Part shown: positions 51,268 through 59,253 of the stretch, one piece after another
Layout: each line of letters opens with the position of its first letter
Numbering within the stretch: position 1 is the stretch's first letter
The notes under the pieces: model-generated
The model's input: the letters and a program-made list of their open reading frames with translations, nothing else
What the model was told of the DNA's origin: nothing
The model's database searches: none
NCBI RefSeq assembly: GCF_000423565.1
Contig: NZ_KE384039.1
Coordinates: 186,001 to 250,000, forward strand
DNA: 64,000 bases
Direction: 5' to 3'
Origin: Runella zeae DSM 19591
GTDB taxonomy: Bacteria; Bacteroidota; Bacteroidia; Cytophagales; Spirosomataceae
Position numbers and translations under genes: made by a program

Positions 51268-51930
51268 TTACTTTCCGAAAGCCTTAGCGGCTTTCGGAAA
51301 GTCAAATATTTGGGTTTCTCTTACTCCTGCTTCAGGCTTCAATACATACACATCGAGCATTGCTTTGGGGCGCGCGAGGTATTCTCGAATGAGCGTTCTG
51401 ACTGAATAACCTTCTGGCACATCTTGTGCCGCAAACCCAATGGCATCAAGGCCTTCGTGCTCGGCCAAATACAGAGCACGGGCGTTGTGAAAATTTTGCG
51501 AAATCACCGTTACACGCTCTTGCCCATACACCTCTCTACACCGAACCACCGAGTCATAAGTACGGTAGCCTGCTGTATCTAAAAGCATAGCGTCTTCGGG
51601 TACGCCTAGCTGCGTGAGTGCCTGCTTCATGGCTTTAGGTTCGTCGTAAGTTTCGGCTTCTTTGTTACCACTCAATATTAAGTATTTTACTTTTCCCTCT
51701 TTGTAAAGAAGTGCCGAGGCTTCCATACGATACCTAAAAAACAAATTTTCTTTTCCTCTTGCCACGTACTTGCTCGTTCCCAGTACCAAACCCACATCTG
51801 TAGAGGGAAGTGATTTTAGATCAAAATAAACTTTATTACGGGTGGTATCAACCACAATCCAATTACACAAAAGCACTAGCACGACCACACAAAAGCCTAC
51901 CCACAAACCAGCCTTAACGAGTTTTTTCAT
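51268..51930 (-). CDS. SanA/YdcF-like DUF218 membrane protein
   Basis: A 220-residue protein with an N-terminal membrane anchor (KAGLWVGFCVVVLVLLCNWI) and a DUF218 domain outside: DVGLVLGTSKYVARGKENLF, FFRYRMEASALLYKEGKVKY, LILSGNKEAETYDEPKAMKQ, TAGYRTYDSVVRCREVYGQE and VISQNFHNARALYLAEHEGL. This is the SanA/YdcF pattern, with SanA linked to vancomycin sensitivity and envelope integrity in E. coli. The start at 51930 is chosen because it opens the anchor. The last codons (FPKAAKAFGK) are written in a 14-bp inverted repeat. Confidence 0.9.
   Translation of the reverse strand: MKKLVKAGLWVGFCVVVLVLLCNWIVVDTTRNKVYFDLKSLPSTDVGLVLGTSKYVARGKENLFFRYRMEASALLYKEGKVKYLILSGNKEAETYDEPKAMKQALTQLGVPEDAMLLDTAGYRTYDSVVRCREVYGQERVTVISQNFHNARALYLAEHEGLDAIGFAAQDVPEGYSVRTLIREYLARPKAMLDVYVLKPEAGVRETQIFDFPKAAKAFGK
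51270..51302 (-). repeat. Inverted repeat inside the 3' end of the SanA-like gene
   Basis: A perfect 14-bp stem ACTTTCCGAAAGCC/GGCTTTCGGAAAGT with loop TTAGC. It covers the last eleven codons of the minus-strand gene and no T tract follows, so termination is possible but not certain. Confidence 0.6.
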
Positions 51931-52098
51931 CAAAGAAACTCGAAGCCTACGCGAATAAAGAAACGCCCTAATATGGAGGAGTCCTGCTTTCAAAGTCAAT
52001 TACACAAAATGAACCAAATCCAATAATTAATCTTCCTAAAGTACACTCTTTTAGGTAATATCCCTAAAATTCTAACACTATTAAAAAATTGTACACAC

Positions 52099-54735
52099 CT
52101 AAAATAAACCTAGCTGCCCATTGTCATTTGGGGTCTCATCGCCGCCGCTTCTAGTCTTACCTTCTTCATTATCAACACCATTGACAAGTTTTTCTTTTTT
52201 GATTTCTGGCAATGAGCTAATCTGTTTAATCTCCTTAATTTTAAAATTAGATATTTTATTGCCCAATGCTTTCCACCCCCTTACCTCTACCAAAGCATCG
52301 AGTGCCATTGTTTCTTTTTGGATTTCGTGCTTGCTTTTTTCAATGACTACCTCCATACGAGGGTGGGCGTCGGTCGATACAAACACTATCTTTGAGCCTT
52401 TGGTATCTCCAATAAAAGAAAACTTCTTATCTACTGTCGAAGTTTCTATTTTAAAACGTTTGGCAAAATACTGTTTTTGCCCTGCTTCAAAATACACCAC
52501 TGTGATAGGGCAATCTGGCTCAAACTTTTCTAGGTGGACAATATCTTTCGGCTCATAACGGTTCGTGATATCAAAGCTCGTCAATTCATAACTACCTTCT
52601 TTGTAAAGTACAAGTATCAAATCACCATTGTCGAAGTTTCCCAGGTAAGTACCGCGTTCGTCACGATTAAGTCTTCCTATCACCTCATCGTACCACAGAT
52701 CCACTCCGCCCAAAGTAGACGCTCCTGCCGACTTAAAGGCTAGTTTTCGTACAGGATACTTAGTCAAAACATTGCCCATAGCAGAGCGGTTTTTGACTGA
52801 CAACTGTGCAAAGCTAAAATCAAACACTTTGATACGTGCCGTAGACTGAGCCGTAAGGTTGACTGTAATCACCTCCGCTTCTCCGTTGTCGTTGGCACTA
52901 AAATACGTAATTTTTGATTTGTTGGTCCCCAATGTTACGTCATATTCCTTATCTCGGGTAATACCCGTAACCGCAAAACGCTTCACATAAGACACTCCAG
53001 ACTTACCATCTAAATAAGCCAAATTGTAGACTTTACGTTCATCATTTTTCTTGAAAACTGAAACATAAATAATGTCTTTTCCCACAAAGACTTTGTCCGA
53101 AACCCTTACTATTTTGTATTTGCCATCACGTCTAAAAATAATAATATCATCAATATCAGAGCAGTCCATGACATACTCGTCTTTTTTGAGTCCGTAACCG
53201 ATAAACCCTTCTTCCCGATTGACGTACAGCTTTTGGTTGGCCGCCGCCACTACTGTGGCCGCAATAGTATTAAAGGAACGAATTTCGGTACGGCGTTCGC
53301 GATTTTTTCCGTATTTTTTGAGTAAATCTTTGTAATAATTAATCGCAAAACGGGTAAGATTCGCTAGATTGTCTTCTACTTCTTTCAACTCTTCTTCTAG
53401 CTTTTTCATGGCTTCATCGGCCTTGAAGGCATCAAACTTTGAAATACGCTTGATTCGAATTTCGGTCAAACGAATGATGTCTTCGTCGGTAATCTCGCGA
53501 TAGAAATCCGATTTGTAGGGTGTCAAACCCGCATCAATCGTCCGAATAACTGCCTCAAAACTCTCACATTCCTCAATGTCTCGATAAATTCGATTTTCAA
53601 TAAAAATCTTCTCTAATGAACTGTGCAGAAGCTTTTCTTTCAACTCAAACCGCCGGATTTCTAATTCTCGCTTAAGGAGATGAACCGTTTGGTCATTGCA
53701 ATCTCTTAAGATTTGAGAGACCGTTACAAAATGTGGTTTTTCATCAATGATGACACAGGCATTGGGCGAAATACTCACTTCGCATTCCGTAAAAGCATAG
53801 AGCGCGTCAATCGTAATATCTGGAGATACACCAGGAGCCAAGTGAATCACAATCTCCACATCTCGGGCCGTGAGGTCTTCAACGGCCTGCATCCCTTTTT
53901 CGGGCTTTTTGATTTTGATTTTACCTTCTTCACTGGCTTTGATGATAGAGTCTTTGACGGAGGTAGTGGTAGTACTAAATGGTATATCTTTGATGACCAA
54001 CGTTTTTTTATCAACCTCCTCGATTTTGGCCCTCACCCTAACTTTACCACCACGAAGGCCGTCGTTATAGTTGCTCACATCTATATAGCCACCCGTCGGA
54101 AAATCGGGATACAAAGCATAAGGCTGTCCTTTCAAAAGGGCGATAGAAGCTTCGATAAGTTCTACAAAATTGTGAGGCAAGATTTTGGTAGAAAGCCCCA
54201 CCGCAATTCCCTCCACTCCTGTAGCCAATAGCAACGGAAACTTGACAGGCAAAGTAACAGGCTCTCGTTTACGCCCGTCATAACTCATTTGCCACTCGGT
54301 AGTGTCTTCGTTGAAAACAACCTCATTACCAAACTTCGACAATCTCACCTCAATATAACGAGCCGCCGCGGCACCATCCCCGGTACGTATGTCTCCCCAG
54401 CTTCCTTGGGTATCAAATAGTAAGTCTTTTTGTCCCATGTTGACAATCGCTTCGTTGATAGAAGCATCGCCATGTGGGTGGTATTGCATGGTAGCACCGA
54501 TGACATTAGCAACCTTATTGAAACGGCCATCGTCCATTTCTTTGAGGGCGTGCAATATACGCCTTTGCACGGGCTTAAGGCCATCTTCTATGTTGGGGAC
54601 TGCACGTTCTAGAATAACATATGAAGCATACTCTAAAAACCAATTTTGGTACATATCCGCCACAGCCAACTGGTCGTGTAGTGCGTCGTTATCAGGGTCT
54701 TTGTCTTCAGGTTGGGTTTGGTAGCTCTCGTTCAT
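52099..54735 (-). CDS. parC: DNA topoisomerase IV subunit A (ParC-type)
   Basis: The second type II topoisomerase A subunit of the window; with ParE it decatenates chromosomes. The 878-residue protein has the breakage domain VPNIEDGLKPVQRRILHALK, the quinolone region [26 protein letters not shown]-like QGSWGDIRTGDGAAAARYIE with the active tyrosine, and a degenerate C-terminal propeller without a GyrA box. The C terminus ends NDNGQLGLF: QLGLF equals the beta-clamp-binding motif of E. coli DNA polymerase II. The ATG at 54735 is used. The neighbouring parE gene is not in the window. Confidence 0.9.
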   Translation of the reverse strand: MNESYQTQPEDKDPDNDALHDQLAVADMYQNWFLEYASYVILERAVPNIEDGLKPVQRRILHALKEMDDGRFNKVANVIGATMQYHPHGDASINEAIVNMGQKDLLFDTQGSWGDIRTGDGAAAARYIEVRLSKFGNEVVFNEDTTEWQMSYDGRKREPVTLPVKFPLLLATGVEGIAVGLSTKILPHNFVELIEASIALLKGQPYALYPDFPTGGYIDVSNYNDGLRGGKVRVRAKIEEVDKKTLVIKDIPFSTTTTSVKDSIIKASEEGKIKIKKPEKGMQAVEDLTARDVEIVIHLAPGVSPDITIDALYAFTECEVSISPNACVIIDEKPHFVTVSQILRDCNDQTVHLLKRELEIRRFELKEKLLHSSLEKIFIENRIYRDIEECESFEAVIRTIDAGLTPYKSDFYREITDEDIIRLTEIRIKRISKFDAFKADEAMKKLEEELKEVEDNLANLTRFAINYYKDLLKKYGKNRERRTEIRSFNTIAATVVAAANQKLYVNREEGFIGYGLKKDEYVMDCSDIDDIIIFRRDGKYKIVRVSDKVFVGKDIIYVSVFKKNDERKVYNLAYLDGKSGVSYVKRFAVTGITRDKEYDVTLGTNKSKITYFSANDNGEAEVITVNLTAQSTARIKVFDFSFAQLSVKNRSAMGNVLTKYPVRKLAFKSAGASTLGGVDLWYDEVIGRLNRDERGTYLGNFDNGDLILVLYKEGSYELTSFDITNRYEPKDIVHLEKFEPDCPITVVYFEAGQKQYFAKRFKIETSTVDKKFSFIGDTKGSKIVFVSTDAHPRMEVVIEKSKHEIQKETMALDALVEVRGWKALGNKISNFKIKEIKQISSLPEIKKEKLVNGVDNEEGKTRSGGDETPNDNGQLGLF

Positions 54736-54853
54736 ATTGGAAAAATGTGACTTGCAAAAGGTACGTTTAATGCATCGAAAATCACCGTTTGCAATCAGCT
54801 TAGGCACTAAATTTAAAGTGTAAATATACGAAAAAAAGTCCAGATTTTAGCGT

Positions 54854-55741
54854 TTAAACCCAAGCAATCCCTTTTTTTAAAAGCGAAAGTGTATGGGCTT
54901 CTGGAGTATCAGGCTGGGGGCTATGATTGTACTCCCACTGCGCCTGAGGTGGAAGACTCATCAAGATAGATTCGGTACGGCCACCCGTTTCGAGGCCAAA
55001 TTTTGTACCTCTATCCCACACCAGGTTAAACTCCGCATAGCGACCTCTGCGTAGGTATTGCCAGTGTTTTTGGTCTTCTCCAAAAGGCAATGATTTGTTT
55101 TTGGACATTAAATGTGTGTAGGTAGGCGCAAAGGTCTCACCCACGGCTTTCACAAATTCAAACAGCTCTTCGGTGGTTTGTTGTGATGGTTTGAGATAAT
55201 CAAAGAAAATCCCACCCACACCCCGCGTTTCTTGACGATGGGGAATATAGAAATAATCGTCGGCCCATTTTTTGAAGCGGGGGTAATATTCGGGATGGTA
55301 CCTATCACAGGTATTTTTTAATTGTTGGTGAAACCACCGTGCATCATCTTCTATTACATAATGCGGCGTGAGGTCTATCCCCCCCCCAAACCAATTGATG
55401 CCATTAGACATCTCAAAATACCGCACATTCATGTGAATAATAGGCACCATGGGGCTTTGGGTATGCATCACAATCGACACCCCCGTGGCAAAATAATCGG
55501 CACGCTCAGACAGATTCATCTGACGCATTAGGGCCTCTGAAGTTTGACCTTCTACTGCGGAGAAATTGACCCCACCTTTTTCGATAATATCGCCATGCTG
55601 AATCACCCTAGTACGTCCACCACCACCACTATGATGCTCCCATTTATCCTCCTGAAACTTCCCCGTACCATCAGTCAGTTCGATAGCCTGACAAATCTGA
55701 TCTTGTAATTGTTGAAAATACGTAGCTATAATTTCTCTCAT
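54854..55741 (-). CDS. hemF: Oxygen-dependent coproporphyrinogen III oxidase
   Basis: Decarboxylates coproporphyrinogen III to protoporphyrinogen IX with oxygen in haem synthesis; cytoplasmic dimer. The 295-residue protein has GGGGRTRVIQHGDIIEKGGV, MHTQSPMVPIIHMNVRYFEM, WFGGGIDLTPHYVIEDDARW, RGVGGIFFDYLKPS and RRGRYAEFNLVWDRGTKFGL with GGRTESILMSLPP, all conserved in HemF. Length is normal. It lies 119 bases downstream on the same side of the ParC gene's 5' end, and 51 bases behind trmN6 on the same strand, so the two may form an operon. Confidence 0.97.
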   Translation of the reverse strand: MREIIATYFQQLQDQICQAIELTDGTGKFQEDKWEHHSGGGGRTRVIQHGDIIEKGGVNFSAVEGQTSEALMRQMNLSERADYFATGVSIVMHTQSPMVPIIHMNVRYFEMSNGINWFGGGIDLTPHYVIEDDARWFHQQLKNTCDRYHPEYYPRFKKWADDYFYIPHRQETRGVGGIFFDYLKPSQQTTEELFEFVKAVGETFAPTYTHLMSKNKSLPFGEDQKHWQYLRRGRYAEFNLVWDRGTKFGLETGGRTESILMSLPPQAQWEYNHSPQPDTPEAHTLSLLKKGIAWV

Positions 55742-55792
55742 GAGTTCATTTTTTTTGTTTTTTCTGTCCTTATTTTTCAGAAAATACAGTAG

Positions 55793-56512
55793 TTAAAAAT
55801 TCAAATAATAGTCTTGCAATAAATCTTTAAAACTTTGAGCATAAGTACCGTCTACATTATGAATATAGAGATTTTCGACCTCGCAAGGCTGATTTTCTTG
55901 TCCAAATGTTGTAATCTGCCGAAACAGTGGTTTGTCTGGTTTTTGATAGACATTACATTGTCTAACAGGGAAAAAAGCCGTTTTGTTAGCCACTTCAACC
56001 AAACGTTGTGTTTCGTAAGGAGGAAGTAATACCACAAAACGGCCATTTGGAGCAATCAAACGCATCACACTCTCCCACAACTCCGCTAAAGTAAGCGTTT
56101 CGGTATGCAAGGCGCGGTTACGACTTTGATGGGTTGAGGGCAAATGATTCGTAAAAAAAGGCGGATTACTTACAATAAGCTCATAAAGGCCGGAATGTTT
56201 GGGTTCCCAATCCTGAATAGAGCTATGGTACAATTTTATTTGCGACCCAAAATCACTTTGTTGCACATTCATAGTGGCTTGCCGATAAGACGCCTCATCA
56301 ATTTCGACGGCGCTGATTTCAATCGCTCTGTTGCGCTGAGCCATCATCAACGATAGCAAACCCGTTCCCGCTCCAATATCAAGTCCGTATCTAACACCTT
56401 CTACTGATACATACGCTCCTAATATACACGCCTCAGTGCACACTTTCAGCGCGCTTTGGTCGTGCCAAACCGTAAATTGCTTGAATCTAAAAAAAGGATT
56501 TTTGGTGCGCAT
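55793..56512 (-). CDS. trmN6: tRNA1(Val) (adenine-37-N6)-methyltransferase
   Basis: A 239-residue SAM-dependent methyltransferase of the YfiC/TrmN6 family. It starts MRTKNPFFRFKQFTVWHDQS, typical of the family (..F.F K.F.V.H), then KVCTEACILGAYV, the SAM motif GLDIGAGTGLLSLMMAQRNR, ISAVEIDEASYRQATMNVQQ and the catalytic NPPF motif in YELIVSNPPFFTNH. The enzyme methylates A37 of tRNA-Val. Length is normal. It precedes hemF on the same strand (51 bases). Confidence 0.93.
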   Translation of the reverse strand: MRTKNPFFRFKQFTVWHDQSALKVCTEACILGAYVSVEGVRYGLDIGAGTGLLSLMMAQRNRAIEISAVEIDEASYRQATMNVQQSDFGSQIKLYHSSIQDWEPKHSGLYELIVSNPPFFTNHLPSTHQSRNRALHTETLTLAELWESVMRLIAPNGRFVVLLPPYETQRLVEVANKTAFFPVRQCNVYQKPDKPLFRQITTFGQENQPCEVENLYIHNVDGTYAQSFKDLLQDYYLNF

Positions 56513-56618
56513 TGTCTGTTTTCAAAATGCCAAAATTACCTATTTTAACCGCTAAAGCACAAAACAAATGCCACATACCTACCAAAATACTCTTTTGACG
56601 AAGGCATGCGATTATTTT

Positions 56619-56646
56619 TTGGAAATCAAAAAGTATCCTACTTTTG
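56619..56646 (+). promoter_or_regulatory. Promoter of the HipA-like operon
   Basis: TTG at 56619-56621 and TACTTTTG at 56639-56646 with 17 bases between, followed by CATCC. It lies 62 bases upstream of the GTG start. Confidence 0.6.
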
Positions 56647-56707
56647 CATCCATAGATTTCTAAGGCATTAGAGATTTTGTTTTTAAACACCCCAAACTTC
56701 TCCATTT

Positions 56708-57502
56708 GTGAGCACCAGTCTTCTCTTGCGTTCTGTCAATGTGACACGCTACGTCACTCCTCTACGAGAAGGAGGTTCTTTGCCTGCCATCGTCGACGCC
56801 GACGATGATTTCATGTACGTGATGAAATTTAGAGGCGCAGGCCAAGGCCCTAAAGCCCTTGTTGCAGAGCTTATTTCGGGCGAAATCGCCCGCGCATTGG
56901 GGCTTCGAGTACCCGAAATTGTATTTGGCTATCTCGACGAAGCCTTTAGCCGTACCGAGCCTGACGAAGAAATCCAAGACCTCCTCAAAGCAAGTGTAGG
57001 TCTCAACTTGGGAGTACATTATTTGTCGGGGGCCATTACTTTTGATGCTCTTGTTACTAACGTCGGGAATCGACTCGCCTCCCAAATCGTGTGGCTAGAT
57101 TGCCTCATTACCAACGTAGACCGCACCCCACGCAATACCAATATGCTGATGTGGCACCGCGATTTGTGGCTGATAGACCACGGTGCTTCACTTTATTTTC
57201 ATCATAACTGGGATACATGGGCAAGCCAGTGTCGCCGCCCGTTTACGGCCATCAAAGACCATGTATTGCTTCCACGTGCGGCCGAATTAGAAGTAGTAGA
57301 TGAAGAGTACCGTGCCATTTTGACACCTGCCCTAATCGAAAACATCGTGGCACTTGTTCCTGACGAATGGCTGAGCGACGACTCCAGTAGCATGTCGCCC
57401 CAAGAGCGTCGTCATGTATATGTCCAATTTTTAAATGAGCGCCTAGCCGCCTCTTCTATTTTTGTCAACGAAGCACAAAATGCAAGAAAGACACTTATTT
57501 GA
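56708..57502 (+). CDS. HipA-like kinase family protein
   Basis: A 264-residue protein related to the C-terminal kinase lobe of HipA. Visible motifs are DADDDFMYVMKFRGAGQGPK with the nucleotide-binding lysine, GEIARALGLRVPEIVFGYLD, the catalytic-loop-like LDCLITNVDRTPRNTNMLMW (D.....D...N.N) and WLIDHGASLYFHH (DxG Mg motif). The HipA N-terminal lobe is absent, and no HipB antitoxin is adjacent; instead a DUF3037 gene overlaps its 3' end by 23 bases. This HipA-like/DUF3037 pair recurs in Bacteroidota, function unknown. Start is GTG at 56708, behind the promoter at 56619. Confidence 0.85.
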   Translation: MSTSLLLRSVNVTRYVTPLREGGSLPAIVDADDDFMYVMKFRGAGQGPKALVAELISGEIARALGLRVPEIVFGYLDEAFSRTEPDEEIQDLLKASVGLNLGVHYLSGAITFDALVTNVGNRLASQIVWLDCLITNVDRTPRNTNMLMWHRDLWLIDHGASLYFHHNWDTWASQCRRPFTAIKDHVLLPRAAELEVVDEEYRAILTPALIENIVALVPDEWLSDDSSSMSPQERRHVYVQFLNERLAASSIFVNEAQNARKTLI

Positions 57503-57863
57503 GTACGCCGTCATTCGGGTAGTGCCTCGCGTAGAACGCGAAGAGTTCATCAATGTAGGCGTCATTGTATATTGCGCCTCTCAAGGATTTTTACAAACTA
57601 AGTTTGAAATCAACGAAGAAAAACTCAAAGCTTTTTCTTGCCAGCTTGATAGCCCTGAACTCTATGAGCGGCTTCGTTCGTTTGAACGTATCTGTGCTGG
57701 TCGCAAAGAAGGGGGAGTGATTGGTCAACTTCCAATTGCTTCTCGTTTTCGCTGGCTGACTGCCGCACGCAGCACCGTAGTCCAAACCTCCGCAGTACAT
57801 CCGGGTATGTGCATCAATGCTGAGCATACACTTAGCCAATTGTTTTCGCAACTAGTCCAATAA
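57480..57863 (+). CDS. DUF3037 protein
   Basis: A 127-residue protein that begins MQERHLFEYAVIRVVPRVER and EEFINVGVIVYCASQGFLQT, the DUF3037 signature; a helical centre (LYERLRSFERICAGRKEGG) and the end HTLSQLFSQLVQ follow. The ATG at 57480 lies inside the HipA-like gene (overlap of 23 bases in another frame), so the two are translationally coupled. No reaction is known. The gene ends at a bidirectional hairpin. Confidence 0.85.
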   Translation: MQERHLFEYAVIRVVPRVEREEFINVGVIVYCASQGFLQTKFEINEEKLKAFSCQLDSPELYERLRSFERICAGRKEGGVIGQLPIASRFRWLTAARSTVVQTSAVHPGMCINAEHTLSQLFSQLVQ

Positions 57864-57867
57864 CACC

Positions 57868-57904
57868 AAAGAGGCTACTCAAAAAGTAATTGGACAGCCT
57901 CTTT
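57868..57904. terminator. Bidirectional terminator
   Basis: AAAGAGGCT 57868-57876 pairs with AGCCTCTTT 57896-57904 with a 19-base loop, between the DUF3037 gene and the convergent LOG gene. Confidence 0.7.
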
Positions 57905-57920
57905 GCAGCAAGTGTTTTTA

Positions 57921-58646
57921 TTAGAAATTGGGTTTCAACAAATACTTGGCATAAAAATCATCAATTACTTTGACAGCCTCGTCAGCAGTATCTACCAAGC
58001 TAAAGAGCTTAAGGTCTTCGGGATTGATGTTTCGCTCCGTCTCCAGCATTGCCTCTTTGATCCAATCAATCAGCCCCGACCAATACGCCCGTCCCACCAT
58101 CACAATCGGGAAGCGTCCAATTTTTTTGGTTTGAATCAAAGTTAAAGCTTCAAAAAGTTCATCCAAAGTCCCAAATCCTCCGGGCATCACAATAAAACCC
58201 TGAGAGTACTTGACAAACATTACCTTGCGAACAAAGAAGAAATCAAAGTTGATGTTTTTGTCAGGATCGATGTACAAGTTGCTATGTTGTTCAAAAGGCA
58301 ATTTGATATTGAGTCCAACCGACTTACCTCCCTGTTCAAACGCTCCTTTGTTACCAGCTTCCATGATACCAGGCCCACCACCGGTGATTACGCCGTAGCC
58401 ATGCCGTACCAACTTAGCGGCAATCTCTTCGGTCATTTTGAAATAGGGATGATCTGGTTTGGTACGGGCCGAACCAAAAATAGATACACAAGGGCCTATT
58501 TTTGCTAATTTGTCAAATCCTTCCACAAATTCCGCCAACACTTTGAATATTACCCATGAATCGGCGGTTTTTATTTCATTCCAGTTTTTATCTTCAAAAG
58601 CTTCTCTGATTCGTTTTTCTTCATTTAATAATTCAATTTCTGACAT
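57921..58646 (-). CDS. LOG family protein (TIGR00730 Rossmann fold)
   Basis: A 241-residue cytoplasmic protein. CVSIFGSARTKPDHPYFKMT, GYGVITGGGPGIMEAGNKGA, EQHSNLYID and the signature IVMPGGFGTLDELFEALTLI (PGGxGTxxE) are those of LOG proteins, which are cytokinin riboside 5'-monophosphate phosphoribohydrolases or pyrimidine/purine-specific nucleotide N-glycosidases. Older annotations call it lysine decarboxylase, which is wrong for this fold. The substrate here is open. Single gene. Confidence 0.9.
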   Translation of the reverse strand: MSEIELLNEEKRIREAFEDKNWNEIKTADSWVIFKVLAEFVEGFDKLAKIGPCVSIFGSARTKPDHPYFKMTEEIAAKLVRHGYGVITGGGPGIMEAGNKGAFEQGGKSVGLNIKLPFEQHSNLYIDPDKNINFDFFFVRKVMFVKYSQGFIVMPGGFGTLDELFEALTLIQTKKIGRFPIVMVGRAYWSGLIDWIKEAMLETERNINPEDLKLFSLVDTADEAVKVIDDFYAKYLLKPNF

Positions 58647-58767
58647 GGCTTTTTTCTTGCGTTTAAGGGTCTACTTATTTTTGTAGTTTCCATAAAGAAA
58701 CTCAAAAACACTGACTTTGGTTACAAAAATATTAAACTAGCAGGGTTTTTCGTGTGCATTACACTCG

Positions 58768-58775
58768 TACCTTTG
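58768..58775 (+). promoter_or_regulatory. Promoter -7 element of rpiB
   Basis: TACCTTTG, an exact TAnnTTTG, followed by CAGG, 43 bases upstream of the ATG. No clear -33 TTG at the usual distance. Confidence 0.55.
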
Positions 58776-58818
58776 CAGGACAACAATAACGAAAATAATT
58801 CTTAATATAGTTCAATTC

Positions 58819-59253
58819 ATGGCTAAAAAAATTGCAATAGGTGGTGACCACGCAGGTTTTTTCCTCAAGCAGCCTTTGGTAGAGTGGCTTACCCAACAAG
58901 GATATGAAGTAAAAGACTTTGGTACCTTCAGTGCCGACTCGGCCGACTACGCCGATTTTGCCCACCCAGTAGCCTCAGCTGTCGAAAAAGGCGAATTTGA
59001 CCAAGGCGTATTGGTATGTGGCAGTGGGCAAGGTGTGGCTATCACCGCCAACAAACACCAAGGTATTAGGGCTGCACTGGTATGGGACACTCCTTTGGCG
59101 GCGTTGGCTCGTCAGCACAACGACGCCAATATTATCTGTCTACCTGCCAGGTTTATTGCCCAAGAGACCGCGTTTGAGTGCGTTAGGATTTTTCTCACTA
59201 CCGAATTTGAAGGAGGGCGTCACGCTATTCGCGTTGGTAAAATTGCTTGTTAA
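58819..59253 (+). CDS. rpiB: Ribose-5-phosphate isomerase B
   Basis: Interconverts ribose 5-phosphate and ribulose 5-phosphate. The 144-residue protein starts MAKKIAIGGDHAGFFLKQPL, with YEVKDFGTFSADSADYADFA, the active-site cysteine region GVLVCGSGQGVAITANKHQG and RAALVWDTPLAALARQHNDA, then NIICLPARFIAQETAFECV. All are RpiB signatures. Length is normal. Its last 4 bases overlap the convergent SpmAB gene. No other pentose-pathway gene is adjacent. Confidence 0.96.
   Translation: MAKKIAIGGDHAGFFLKQPLVEWLTQQGYEVKDFGTFSADSADYADFAHPVASAVEKGEFDQGVLVCGSGQGVAITANKHQGIRAALVWDTPLAALARQHNDANIICLPARFIAQETAFECVRIFLTTEFEGGRHAIRVGKIAC

Noticed and set aside
57921-58646. Lysine decarboxylase
   Set aside because: The PGGxGTxxE motif and Rossmann fold identify a LOG nucleotide hydrolase; the decarboxylase name is an old misannotation.
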